Of a stretch of 64,000 bases of DNA, positions 39,504 to 49,134 are shown in pieces; positions within the stretch are counted from its first letter, which is position 1; every line of letters starts with the position of its first letter. The translations under genes were made by a program, and so were the position numbers. This DNA comes from Posidoniimonas corsicana (GTDB lineage: Bacteria > Planctomycetota > Planctomycetia > Pirellulales > Lacipirellulaceae): contig NZ_SIHJ01000002.1 in assembly GCF_007859765.1 (NCBI RefSeq), positions 558,001 through 622,000 on the forward strand, read 5' to 3'. The notes under the pieces were generated by a model that did not search any database, was not told where the DNA came from, and was given only the letters and a program-made list of their open reading frames with translations.

Positions 39504-42212
39504 TCAACGCCGCTTGGCCAACACGCCCGAAGCGCCAAGAACTAGTAGCAGGAGGGCCGCTGGTTCCGGCGCCGACGCGGCCGCCGAGGGCGCCCCCGAG
39601 ACATAGGTGACCTTGCCGAGCACGACCTCTTCGCCAGACCGGTACTCGAAGGCGAGATCCTGGGGGCCGTCGGCGCCTCCGCCGTAGATGTTGCCTAACG
39701 CGATCGACGAGTCGGTGACCGCCGACTCGCCCAGCAGGTAGTACTCCTCGATCTGGAACGAGTTGGGGTTGCCACCCTCCTCCCATCCCAGGCCATCGCC
39801 GCTCCCCTGAGGAAAGCCGGCCACAGGCGTGTCGCGTCCTGCAATGCTGTTCCACTCACCCGAGCCACCGGACTCTCCGCCGTAGTTGGCCCTCCAAAGG
39901 TCGTAGTCGGCCTGCGTAACTGTTGCGGCGCCGGAGCCGTTCCCGTTCAGCACGCCGGCGTCTTCGCCCAGGTTGTCACGCCAGACGGTGTAGTCCGCCG
40001 CGTCCACGCTGCCATCCGCATTGAAGTCTCCCCCTGATCCGCCGACGCCCAGCGCGCCGCTGGCGCTCGAGATCGAGTAGGCGTTGATGTTGATGTTGGC
40101 GCCCGTTCCGTTGGTGATGCTCACCGCGCCGGTCGACTTGTTGACCTGCAGCCCCAGGGTCTCTGGGGTCGGCGCGGTGAAGACGAGAGCCTCTTCGGCC
40201 CCGTCGGTGATTAGCAGGTTGTCGCCGAACTCGTGGTTGCCGCCGGACTGGAAGCGGAGCGACTGCCAAGGGGCGTCGATTGGCCCCTGGCCGGTGATTG
40301 TCGTAGTAGCGGTGGGGGCGCCGACGTCGAAACTATCGACCCAGATGCTGTAGATGGTGTCGTCGCCCGTGGTGTCGATCGCGCCGATAATGGTGTGGAA
40401 CTGGGCGTCGAACGCGACCCCCGAGTCCAGGTCCATGCCGTTCTTGAGATCGAAGCTGTACGAGTTGACGTCGTCCGCCCCCGAGTTGGCGCCGCCGAAG
40501 AACGACTCGTCCCCATTGATATCGGGTCCCTCGAAGAACGCGAACCCGCCCCACGCGGCGCCCGTGCCCTCTTGCTGACGGTAGTCAAACCGGATGTAGG
40601 TAAGCTGGTTGGTGGCGTCGATCGGCGAGGCAAACTGCCGCCCGCTCGCCACGGCGGCGCCGCCCTCTGGGTGCGTGGCCACGACGCCGCTGCTGTCCCA
40701 GCCCTCCCACACGTCGCCCGCGGCCCACCCGGTCCCAGAGTCTGCGGCGCTGAAGTCGTCCTGGACGAAGATGGTGGCTTCGGCCCGTGGCGCGGCACCG
40801 AACAGGAACCCGGCCAGCATTAACACGGGGATCATAGCCACTGCCCTGCGGCCGCGCGCCACCACCACGGCGGCCCCGGCCAGCAACATCACGATCGAAG
40901 CCGGTTCGGGAACGCCGCTGATGGCGGCCTGGAACGCGCCGGCGCCGTTCGCCAGGTCGAAGGCCTCGGCGAACAGATCGTAGTCGGCCAGGTTGCGTTG
41001 GAAGTTCCCGTCGAGGTCCCCGAGCTGGTAGGCCTGAACGGCGGTCAGTGTATTGTTGACGGCGCCCTGCCCCGCCTTGAAGAGCGACCAGTCGTCGAGG
41101 TCGATGTCGTTGTCGCCATCCAGGTCGCCACTCACAGCGGCGGCGCCGGTGTAGACGACCTCAACCGCCAGCGGGACCTCTTGGCCGTTATCATCCACGG
41201 TGATCGTCGCGAAGACGTCCTCAAGCGGAGTCGACGTCCAGGCCGTCCCAAGCGAGATTGGGGTCGCCCCCAGCGCGAGGCCGTCGCCGGTCACGTCGAA
41301 GGTGAACTCGCTCAAGTCCTGCGTGCTGCCGGGATCGGTGAGAACCGTCCAGTCGTCATTGGCGTCGACCGACGCGTCCCCATCGGCGTCTCGGCCGTCG
41401 ATGGTCAGCCAACCAGACTGGCTAAAACTCCCGGCGTTCGACCGCAGACTGTATCCCACGACGCCCGACACTCCCCCGGCACTCGACAGCGTGACCTCCC
41501 CGGTCGATCGGTCGATGGTGACGGTGGCGTCGAACGAGGTCTGAAGCCCAACGTCCGCCGGTGAGTCGGCGATCACCAGGTTGTCGACCCGGATGATGTT
41601 GTCTGGGGCGCCGGAAGCCACACGGAGTGACTGCCACGGGTCATCAACGATGAAGCCCTCGAGCGTGACTTCTTCGTTCGGCACCGCCTGGTTGCGGTTG
41701 TCGACCCACATGCGGTAGATGTCGTTGGTCCCGAACTCGAGCTCGGCGATGATCCGGTGAACCTGGTCGTCTACCGGAACCCCCGAGTCGAGGACGCCCT
41801 GACCCTTGAGGTCGATCGAGTAGTTGGGGAAACCGTTCGCCTTGCCGATGAAAACGGTCTCGTCACCGCCGTCGACCCCCTCGAACAACGCCACCCCTCC
41901 CCAGGCCGCGGCGCTGCTGGTGTAGAAGTCGAACGCGAAGTAGACCGAACCGGACGCCAGACCCGGCGCGTTCAGCGGTGAGTTGAACGCCCGAAACGCC
42001 GGCGTCGCTACCGAGGTGTCGCTCATGCCGTTGGCGAGGTTGCCCCAGGTGTCTCCCGCGAGAAAACCTACGCCGCCTCCCTCCGCCTCAAAATCCTCCG
42101 AAGCCAGAACAACCGCGCTCGCCGCTCCGGGCAGCGCCGCCATCGTCGCAGCGACCGCCAGCACGGCGATCAGAAGGGAGAACCGAGGAACTGGGCAACC
42201 TTGACTAGGCAT
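39504..42212 (-). CDS. Two PEP-CTERM proteins fused in one reading frame
   Basis: 902 residues from the ATG at 42212 (GGAG upstream). Unit one (1-459): signal peptide (FSLLIAVLAVAATMAALPG), an AWGGVALFEGVDG-type beta domain, dockerin-like DGDNDIDLDDW repeats, and a full sorting signal VPEPASIVMLLAGAAVVVARGRR. Without any stop codon, unit two follows (from Met460, base 40835): its own signal peptide (MIPVLMLAGFLFGAAPRAEA), a second copy of the beta domain (AWGGFAFFEGPDI), dockerin-like DGSVDAADYTVW, and a terminal signal APEPAALLLLVLGASGVLAKRR. Either a stop was lost and the gene now makes a fused protein, or translation restarts at Met460, which lacks a good ribosome site. The units are paralogous. 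Confidence 0.8.
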   Translation of the reverse strand: MPSQGCPVPRFSLLIAVLAVAATMAALPGAASAVVLASEDFEAEGGGVGFLAGDTWGNLANGMSDTSVATPAFRAFNSPLNAPGLASGSVYFAFDFYTSSAAAWGGVALFEGVDGGDETVFIGKANGFPNYSIDLKGQGVLDSGVPVDDQVHRIIAELEFGTNDIYRMWVDNRNQAVPNEEVTLEGFIVDDPWQSLRVASGAPDNIIRVDNLVIADSPADVGLQTSFDATVTIDRSTGEVTLSSAGGVSGVVGYSLRSNAGSFSQSGWLTIDGRDADGDASVDANDDWTVLTDPGSTQDLSEFTFDVTGDGLALGATPISLGTAWTSTPLEDVFATITVDDNGQEVPLAVEVVYTGAAAVSGDLDGDNDIDLDDWSLFKAGQGAVNNTLTAVQAYQLGDLDGNFQRNLADYDLFAEAFDLANGAGAFQAAISGVPEPASIVMLLAGAAVVVARGRRAVAMIPVLMLAGFLFGAAPRAEATIFVQDDFSAADSGTGWAAGDVWEGWDSSGVVATHPEGGAAVASGRQFASPIDATNQLTYIRFDYRQQEGTGAAWGGFAFFEGPDINGDESFFGGANSGADDVNSYSFDLKNGMDLDSGVAFDAQFHTIIGAIDTTGDDTIYSIWVDSFDVGAPTATTTITGQGPIDAPWQSLRFQSGGNHEFGDNLLITDGAEEALVFTAPTPETLGLQVNKSTGAVSITNGTGANININAYSISSASGALGVGGSGGDFNADGSVDAADYTVWRDNLGEDAGVLNGNGSGAATVTQADYDLWRANYGGESGGSGEWNSIAGRDTPVAGFPQGSGDGLGWEEGGNPNSFQIEEYYLLGESAVTDSSIALGNIYGGGADGPQDLAFEYRSGEEVVLGKVTYVSGAPSAAASAPEPAALLLLVLGASGVLAKRR

Positions 42213-42794
42213 CGAGAATCTCCGTGATGCAACTCTTGTTCGATACAAAGACGGTGTATGGGGGCCGGCCGGACCTACAGAGCCCCGGTCCATGCCGCCA
42301 TGCCACGAGCACACTGCGTGACGGTGACGCACCCCTGGCAGAGCCGAGTTACTCGTCAGACGACGCCACCGGGGCGACTGCTGCCGAAAAGGAACATTGC
42401 GACCGCAACAGACGGAAAAGCATGCGAAGCACACCAGCGCTCACCGCGACGGACGGGAGCTCTCCCGGCCCGACGAGACATCGCGCTGCGTGTCCACGGC
42501 TGTAGGTCCGCCACGAGGTATCCGCGATTCCCGACGCAACTGTGACAAGAAAAAAACAAAAGTTACTTGGAAAGTTCGACGCGTGCCTGAAACCCGGCTG
42601 CTACCGCCGCCCCAACCTGGTTGCACGCCCGTTGCTTGCTACCGGCGAACGCGGGAAAACGGCTGTAGACGCATGGCCGGCAGCCAGTAACATGAGTTAG
42701 ATCCCTTGCCGCCGCGTAGCGTGCGGCTGCCTCTCCGGATATCGACCACGGCCGATGCAGGCCCGGTTCTCATCCCCCGCCGCAGGCGTGACGC
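42213..42794. other. Divergent intergenic region
   Basis: About 580 bases between the minus-strand PEP-CTERM gene and the plus-strand sigma gene. Short frames on both strands have no ribosome sites or family likeness. An A-rich run (AAAAAAAC near 42550) is the only compositional feature. Promoters for both directions presumably lie here. Confidence 0.4.
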
Positions 42795-43337
42795 GTGAGC
42801 GAACTAACTTCAAGCTGTGCCGACGACCTGAACGCGTCCAGAGCGTTGTTCGTACAACTGCTGTCGAAGCACCAGCGCAAGATCTACGCGTTCATACGTT
42901 CATTGACGCCAACCACTGGCGATGCCGACGACATCATGCAGGACACCAGCTTGGTGCTGTGGGAGAAGTGGGAGCAGTTCGATCAGAGCCGTGACTTCTT
43001 CAAATGGGCCTGTGGATTCGCCAATATCCAGGTGCTCCGCCACCGTCGAAAGTCGGCGACCGACCGGCTCTGGTTCGACGACGAGCTGCTTCAGCTACTC
43101 GCTTCGCAGATGCTCGACCGGGTCGATCTGTTCGATTTGCGACGCGAGGCGCTCGACAAGTGCATCCAGAAGCTCGCGGCCGACGAGCGGACCGTTGTGG
43201 AGCACTACTACAGAGAAGGCATGTCGATCTCCAACGTTGCGGAGAAGGCGGGAACCTCGATGCGCAGCATCCACCGCAAGCTTGCGCGGGCCCGGAGGGC
43301 GCTCCAACGCTGCATCTCCGCGGCGGTTCCTCAGTAG
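42795..43337 (+). CDS. ECF-like sigma-70 factor, planctomycete type
   Basis: 180 residues from a GTG at 42795. Region 2 is seen in LSKHQRKIYAFIRSLTP, ADDIMQDTSLVLWEKWEQF and FFKWACGFANIQVLRHRRK; region 4 in KLAADERTVVEHYYREGMSI and SNVAEKAGTSMRSIHRKLAR. It belongs to the group of short sigma factors common in Rhodopirellula and Verrucomicrobia relatives, usually paired with FecR/anti-sigma genes and surface-protein genes. The FecR-like gene follows 39 bases later, and the upstream PEP-CTERM and DUF1559 genes are candidate targets. Confidence 0.92.
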   Translation: MSELTSSCADDLNASRALFVQLLSKHQRKIYAFIRSLTPTTGDADDIMQDTSLVLWEKWEQFDQSRDFFKWACGFANIQVLRHRRKSATDRLWFDDELLQLLASQMLDRVDLFDLRREALDKCIQKLAADERTVVEHYYREGMSISNVAEKAGTSMRSIHRKLARARRALQRCISAAVPQ

Positions 43338-43376
43338 CTTCCACCCCAACCACTAGGCACAATCACGCACGGCCAC

Positions 43377-46067
43377 ATGCCCCCGGCAGACGACCCTAAA
43401 TCGTTCGGCACGCTGCAACGCTTGATCCAGGCGTGGCTGGATGGCGACATCTCCGCAGACGAGATGTCCCGCCTGAGCGGCATGCTGCGCGAGAGCCGTT
43501 CGGCGCGCGACGTCTTCCTCAACGCCATGCAGATCGACGCGGAACTGTTCTGGCGGTACTCCGCGCAGCCGGAGGTGAACACGCTGCTTTCGATCGCCGA
43601 TGACGGCGTCGCCCACCCCCTGGCGAGCCTCACCGAGGACCAGCTCGCGATCTGGGGCGACCCGGGCTTCCAAGCGGTGTTCGGCCAACTGCAAGGGCAA
43701 GAGCAATCGGTGCACGCCTGGATGCAGGTCTACCCACGCATCCGCGCGAGTGTCTTCCTTTGCATCGAGGACTACGACGCCGCTGAGGGTGTGGTCGGCG
43801 AGATCTGCAAGAGGGTCAACCAGGGCCGTCAGCGTCCTGAGACCGGGCTGGATGTCACCGCCGCCAAGGTCACCCGGCAGACGCTCGCACAACAGCTCCG
43901 AAGCAGGTCTGGGTCCGAAGCCCGGACTTGCTTGCAGCTTGTCGACGTGCTGATGCAGGCGGACGAGCCGTGCGACCCCGCCCCGGTCTACGAGTCGATC
44001 GAGTCGTTCGTGCCGCATCACGTCCCGGCTGATGTGCTCCAGATGCTCTCGCTCCGATACCTGCTCGAAGCGCCCTGCGAGAAGATCGCCGAGTCGCTTG
44101 GACTTGCACCGCAGGCGACCTACGACAGGCTCGCCCGCTCAAGGATGTTTGTCTGGAACCTGTGCGTCCAGCAGCTAGATCAAGCGATGCCCGACGACGC
44201 CGAAGCGTACCTCTCGTTGGCCAATGGTCTGTTCGACCGCCCGCAGACGTCGCACCCGCCCGCCCGACGCCTAGCTCGCTGGCTGCAGGCCGGCCCTCAG
44301 AATCGGCAGTGCTTCCGAACGTTCTGCATGCTCCACGAGTCGCTGTACCGGCAGCTCTCGCTTGGCGTGCTGTTTGATGAGCTTAGCGAACGCAAGGACG
44401 CCGCATTCCGAAGAGTCGTTGAAACGGCCGTCGATGAGTTCGAAGCCCGCTCCAGAGTCGCATCGCACGGACGGTCGCAGACACGCAAGGGAGTTCCATC
44501 GGTCGCCGCGATCGGCTGGGGCGCTGCCACGGCGGCCACCCTGCTCCTCGCGTTAACACTCTACTTCTGGAACGGCCGGGCCGAGGTTGCCCGTACCGAA
44601 ACGCCGTCGCCGCCCCCAGTTCCAACCCACACGCCGTCCGCTACACCGGACGAACCCGTGCCCCCTCCCGCCCCTGAGGTGGCCCCGCCACCCGTGGTGG
44701 GGGTAGTATCGGTGGCGTTGGGGCTTTCGGCTGACGAGCGCGCTCCGCTCATCAAGGGTGAGCCTATCCGCAAGCACGATAGGATTACACTCGACCATGG
44801 GTTCGTACAGTTGGGCACAACCTCCGGCGGCGTGTGGGTCCTCGAGGCGCCGGTTGCGGCCGTGATCGAAGGCGAGAACCAGATCTATCTGGAGACCGGT
44901 CGGATTGTTGGCCGTAACGCAGGGCACGAAACGGCCCTCGTCGTGCGGACGCCAACGACGTCGGTCTACGACCTCGGCACGGAGTTCGGCGTTAGCGTCG
45001 ACGCGGACGCATCGACCCTGGTCGCCGTTTACGAAGGCGCCGTCGAACTGAAAGCGGCGAAGGAAAGCGACGCCGGCCTGCGACCGCCGGCCGTAAGCGT
45101 GTCCGCCGGATTCCAGACGGCCGTTTCGACTGACGCCGTTGCAGGAGGAAAGGTAGTTCCCCTGCCGCACGACCGCGGCTTCGTGCGCCCGGATGAGTTG
45201 CAACTGCGGCAGCAAGCTGTCGACGGTTCCGATGATGCGGCAGAGATGGTGGCGTTCTACGAGCTACTCCGCATCGATGGCCTGCTCGCCTACCAGGGCT
45301 TCCACAACGCGACGAACGGAGAGTCCTACACGATCGGGTTGGCCCAACCAGGCATCCGACCCCAGGGCTCGTTCGCCTTCGGCCCGAAGCTGGCGAAGAA
45401 CGGCGCCGCGTTCGGTCTCTTCGACTCGCTCTCCATCAGGGATCGCCGGGCGGTTTATCTTGACCTCGACGTGGCCGATGGTTCTCGGCTTGCCCAGGCG
45501 GGCCTGCTTGGTCCGGACGGGAAGGTCGGGCAGCGGAATGGAGAGGTCTGGATATCGTGGAGGTCAAGGTGCGACGTGCCTGCCGACGAGCAGCTCTTGT
45601 GGGCAGGCATGTCCTTGATGTTCGGCGACGAACGCAACAAACAGGAGCCGCTGTTCATGGGCGAACCGGCGAGCCTCACCTCGTTTGGAATCCACTCCAA
45701 CATCCGCAAGAACTCGAGCGAGTCACGCATCGAGCTGGACATCGATCCCTCTACCCCCGGCGTCCAACCGCTGCCGAGGGATTCCCTGCCGCACACCCTG
45801 GTCGCCTGCGTTGAAATACGAGCGTCGGGGCAAGCCACCGCAAAGGCTTGGTGCGACGTCGAAGCAGCGCAACTGGCCTCAACGCCACCCCACGCCTCGT
45901 TTGACTTCGACACGTTCCAATTCGATCGACTGCGATTCGAGGTCGCCAGCGAAAACCGCTCGGCGGGCTGCTCCTTCGACGAGGTGATTGTTGCTGCGTC
46001 ACTTCAGTCGCTGGAAGCCGCGGAGGAAGCTCTCGCCACTGCGGCGATCCCGACGACTGCCCATTAG
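43377..46067 (+). CDS. FecR/anti-sigma-like protein with an apparent internal sigma-like domain
   Basis: 896 residues. Residues 10-65 match the N-terminal anti-sigma segment of planctomycete FecR proteins (LIQAWLDGDISADEMSRLSG). A second, similar segment is at about 280-340 (LARWLQAGPQNRQCFRTFCM). Between them, about 115-275, is what reads as a degenerate sigma factor: YPRIRASVFLCIEDYDAAEG like region 2, and VLQMLSLRYLLEAPCEKIAE then SLGLAPQATYDRLARSRMFV like region 4. A transmembrane helix (about 375-397) and Pro-rich linker precede a FecR domain (about 450-560: LVVRTPTTSVYDLGTEFGVS) and a lectin-like C-terminal region (about 640-890). It should sit in the membrane and control the adjacent sigma factor. 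Confidence 0.75.
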   Translation: MPPADDPKSFGTLQRLIQAWLDGDISADEMSRLSGMLRESRSARDVFLNAMQIDAELFWRYSAQPEVNTLLSIADDGVAHPLASLTEDQLAIWGDPGFQAVFGQLQGQEQSVHAWMQVYPRIRASVFLCIEDYDAAEGVVGEICKRVNQGRQRPETGLDVTAAKVTRQTLAQQLRSRSGSEARTCLQLVDVLMQADEPCDPAPVYESIESFVPHHVPADVLQMLSLRYLLEAPCEKIAESLGLAPQATYDRLARSRMFVWNLCVQQLDQAMPDDAEAYLSLANGLFDRPQTSHPPARRLARWLQAGPQNRQCFRTFCMLHESLYRQLSLGVLFDELSERKDAAFRRVVETAVDEFEARSRVASHGRSQTRKGVPSVAAIGWGAATAATLLLALTLYFWNGRAEVARTETPSPPPVPTHTPSATPDEPVPPPAPEVAPPPVVGVVSVALGLSADERAPLIKGEPIRKHDRITLDHGFVQLGTTSGGVWVLEAPVAAVIEGENQIYLETGRIVGRNAGHETALVVRTPTTSVYDLGTEFGVSVDADASTLVAVYEGAVELKAAKESDAGLRPPAVSVSAGFQTAVSTDAVAGGKVVPLPHDRGFVRPDELQLRQQAVDGSDDAAEMVAFYELLRIDGLLAYQGFHNATNGESYTIGLAQPGIRPQGSFAFGPKLAKNGAAFGLFDSLSIRDRRAVYLDLDVADGSRLAQAGLLGPDGKVGQRNGEVWISWRSRCDVPADEQLLWAGMSLMFGDERNKQEPLFMGEPASLTSFGIHSNIRKNSSESRIELDIDPSTPGVQPLPRDSLPHTLVACVEIRASGQATAKAWCDVEAAQLASTPPHASFDFDTFQFDRLRFEVASENRSAGCSFDEVIVAASLQSLEAAEEALATAAIPTTAH

Positions 46068-46515
46068 GCACATCGCCTCTGACCCACGACGGCCTCTCGC
46101 CCTGAGTAGCCCAGCAACTGGAACTCTCTCGCGCCGCCGCAAACAGGGCGAGTGCATCACGGCCGGAGCCACCCGGCCCCTTAGGGCCCTCGTGGGCGCC
46201 TCGGCCGAGCCAACCGCGGTCGTCCAGGCGCCAGGCTGGTTGGCGTCGAATGCACTGTTCTGCCCCTTGGCGAATGACGCCAAACGGGGGATCTCCAACT
46301 CTAATAGCCCGGCGAGATTCTGCACTCTTCCACTAGACCTGAGCACACCAGGACGCAACCGGGCGGTGAAAGCCGTTTTGTTGCCGTTTTTTCCGAGACC
46401 CATACGTTTCCCACTGGGGTATAACGATATGGGTTAACTCGATATTCGCCTGCCAGTGGGCCGCGTGGCGGCAACGCCGCCGTCCGCCACGATTTTTTGC
46501 GGTACCGGAGACGGC
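46068..46515. other. Intergenic region before the large operon
   Basis: About 450 bases. A minus-strand frame (45999-46403) overlaps the end of the previous gene and has no family I can name, so I leave it out. A TATAAC near 46421 is a possible -10 element but no matching -35 is clear. The start of the operon at 46516 has a GGAG ribosome site. Confidence 0.4.
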
Positions 46516-49134
46516 ATGCCTAGGGTTGCTGCTCACGTACTCCTGCTAACAGTAATTGGCGCTAGCGTTGCGCCAAGCCTAGCGGCGACCGTAAGCGAGG
46601 CGGAAAAGCTGCTCCTCAAGGGAAGCTACGAAGAGTGCATCGAGTTGGCGGAGGCGGAAATTGAGGAAGGCATACGCCTCGAACAGTGGAGGCACGTCAA
46701 GGCCGAAGCCGAGCTGGCGATTGGCCGCTACGCGGATGCCATGGCCACTGTCGAGGAGGGCCTGGAGTCCTACCCGCAAAGCATCCGCATGCGGATGCTG
46801 GCTCACCAGGTGTTCCGCTTCAACGGTCGCGACGAGCTCGCCGCAATGCACCTTGGCCGCGTCGGCCAGCTCATCGAGACGCGATCTCGCCGGTACTGGT
46901 CAACGAACGACCTGCTGACTCTCGGCAGGTATCTCCTCATGCAAGGCGAAGACGCCCGGCGGGTGCTCGAACTCTGCTACGACCCGATCACGGCGCAGCA
47001 CCCTGACTTCATCATCGGGCACTTGGCGTCGGCCGAGCTCGCACTCGAGAAGTACGACCACGCGTTGGCGGCCCAAACTCTCGAGTCAGCGCCGGAGGCC
47101 GCCCAGTCCGATCCGCGGTACCACTACTTGCTCGCCCGCGCGTTCGCCGACGGCGACCCTAAGCGGGCGAGTGCGGCCCTCGCCAAAGCGTTAGAGCTCA
47201 ACCCGCGGCACCCCGAAAGTCTGCTGATGCAGGTCGAGAGGCTGATCGACGCCGAGCAATACGTCAATGCGCGGAGCCTGCTAGCTAAAGTCTTGGAGGT
47301 GAACTCCAAGCATCCGGTCGCCAACGCCTACCAATCCGTGCTTCACAACATCGCGGGCGATGAGCAAGGCGAATCGTCCGCGCGGAACGCCGCCCTGTCT
47401 AGCTGGAAGAGCAACCCCGAAGTGGATCACACCATCGGGCGCAAGCTGTCCGACAAGTACCGCTTTAGCGAAGGCGCCGACTACCAGCGTCGCGCGCTGG
47501 AGATGGATAGCGGCTACCTGCCTGCACGGGTGCAGCTGGCGCAAGACCTTCTGCGTTTGGGCGAAGAGGAGGAAGGCTGGCGGTTGATTCAGGAGGTGTC
47601 AGCGACCGACGGTTACAACGTGGTGGCCCACAACCTTGCAACGCTCCACGACAGCCTGGTGAAGCACCAGGTGCTGGCGGATGATGCGTTTTACTTGCGC
47701 ATGGAACAGCACGAAGCCGCCGTGTATGGCGAACGCGTCCTGGACCTACTCTCCAAAGCAAAACAGACAATTTGTGAGAAGTACGACGTTTCGATCGAAG
47801 AGCCTGTGGTGGTCGACATCTTCCCCAACAAGAACGACTTTGCCGTCCGGACGTTCGGAATCCCTGGAGCGGATGGCTTTCTGGGGGTCTGCTTCGGCAA
47901 CGTGATCACCGCCAACAGCCCGGCTGCCCTGGGAGACACCAAGGCCAACTGGCAGGCCGTGCTGTGGCACGAGTTCTGTCACGTAGTCACCCTCAAGAAG
48001 TCGGCGAACAAGATGCCGCGTTGGCTCAGCGAGGGGATCTCAGTCTACGAGGAGCTGGAGCAGGACGAAACGTGGGGGCAGCGGATGACCCCCACCTACC
48101 GCCAGATGGTCCTCGACGGAGAGATGGCGCCCTTGAGCGAGCTCAGCTCGATGTTCCTGGCCCCCAAGAGCCCGCTGCACTTGCAGTTCGCCTACTACGA
48201 ATCGTCAATGGCGGTCCGCTACCTAATCGAGAACTATGGCTTCGAGACTATCAAAATCATCCTCGACGACCTGGCGGCCGGTGTTTCGATCAACGAGGCG
48301 CTGGTGCGTCATGCCGATCCGCTGGGCAAGTTGAATTCCGGGTTCCAAGAGTACCTTACGAGTGAGGCAGAGGGCCTGGCGCCCAAACTGAATTGGGACG
48401 AGTTCGATCTTCCACCAGCGGCCGAAGCGGACGCTGTCGCCGAGTGGCTCGAAGGCCACCCCGACAACTTCTACGGCCTCATCCGCCACGCCCAGACGCT
48501 GCAGAGGTCCGGAGACTGGCAGGCCGCAATCGACCCGGCCAGCCGACTCCGCGAGCTCTACCCGGAGTACACCGGCGCGGGCAATGCTTACACTTTGCTT
48601 TCGCAATCCTACCATGAACTGAACGATGAGGCGTCCGAACGCGAAGCTCTGGAGGCGCTGGCGGCACGCGACAGTGAGGCGACCGGCGCGTTTTTCCGTC
48701 TGGCTGAGATGGCGGAGCAGAACCAGGACTGGGGCGCCGTGTTGCAGAACGCCGAGCGGCTGCTGGCAGTCGATCCCCTCACCCCAATCCCACACCGCTA
48801 CCTGGCACGCGCTGCCGACGCTCTAGAGCAGCCAACAAGCGCGATTGCCGCCTACCGTGCGCTGCTGGAGTTCGAGACCAGCGATCCTGTTAATGCGCAC
48901 TACCGGCTAGCAACGCTTCTGCAGGACGAAGGCCGCCGCGACGAGGCACGGCGCGAGGTGCTGCTTGCGTTGGAGGACGCGCCGCGTTTTCTCGATGCGC
49001 ACAAGCTGCTGTTAGAACTCGTCGACATGAACGACGAAGCACCTTCAACCGACGCGCCGTCGGCCGAGCATGGCGAGCGCGAGTCCGAAGGGCAAACCGC
49101 TGGCGATGCCGAAACCGCATCCGAGGAACCATGA
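46516..49134 (+). CDS. TPR protein with peptidase-MA-like zinc metalloprotease domain
   Basis: 872 residues from the ATG at 46516 (GGAG upstream), with a signal peptide (AAHVLLLTVIGASVAPSLAA). TPR repeats fill about 20-380 and 640-850. Between them is a gluzincin-type metalloprotease: HEFCH (485-489), then the downstream acidic helix WLSEGISVYEELEQD. The conserved FCHVV and SEGIS elements match the peptidase_MA-like family. It acts in the periplasm or at the envelope on an unknown substrate. First gene of the operon running to 61379; it overlaps the next by ATGA. Confidence 0.88.
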   Translation: MPRVAAHVLLLTVIGASVAPSLAATVSEAEKLLLKGSYEECIELAEAEIEEGIRLEQWRHVKAEAELAIGRYADAMATVEEGLESYPQSIRMRMLAHQVFRFNGRDELAAMHLGRVGQLIETRSRRYWSTNDLLTLGRYLLMQGEDARRVLELCYDPITAQHPDFIIGHLASAELALEKYDHALAAQTLESAPEAAQSDPRYHYLLARAFADGDPKRASAALAKALELNPRHPESLLMQVERLIDAEQYVNARSLLAKVLEVNSKHPVANAYQSVLHNIAGDEQGESSARNAALSSWKSNPEVDHTIGRKLSDKYRFSEGADYQRRALEMDSGYLPARVQLAQDLLRLGEEEEGWRLIQEVSATDGYNVVAHNLATLHDSLVKHQVLADDAFYLRMEQHEAAVYGERVLDLLSKAKQTICEKYDVSIEEPVVVDIFPNKNDFAVRTFGIPGADGFLGVCFGNVITANSPAALGDTKANWQAVLWHEFCHVVTLKKSANKMPRWLSEGISVYEELEQDETWGQRMTPTYRQMVLDGEMAPLSELSSMFLAPKSPLHLQFAYYESSMAVRYLIENYGFETIKIILDDLAAGVSINEALVRHADPLGKLNSGFQEYLTSEAEGLAPKLNWDEFDLPPAAEADAVAEWLEGHPDNFYGLIRHAQTLQRSGDWQAAIDPASRLRELYPEYTGAGNAYTLLSQSYHELNDEASEREALEALAARDSEATGAFFRLAEMAEQNQDWGAVLQNAERLLAVDPLTPIPHRYLARAADALEQPTSAIAAYRALLEFETSDPVNAHYRLATLLQDEGRRDEARREVLLALEDAPRFLDAHKLLLELVDMNDEAPSTDAPSAEHGERESEGQTAGDAETASEEP

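Noticed and set aside
45999-46403. 134-codon minus-strand frame after the FecR gene
   Set aside because: Overlaps the end of a supported gene, no ribosome site, no recognisable domain; possibly part of a genomic repeat, but unsupported here.
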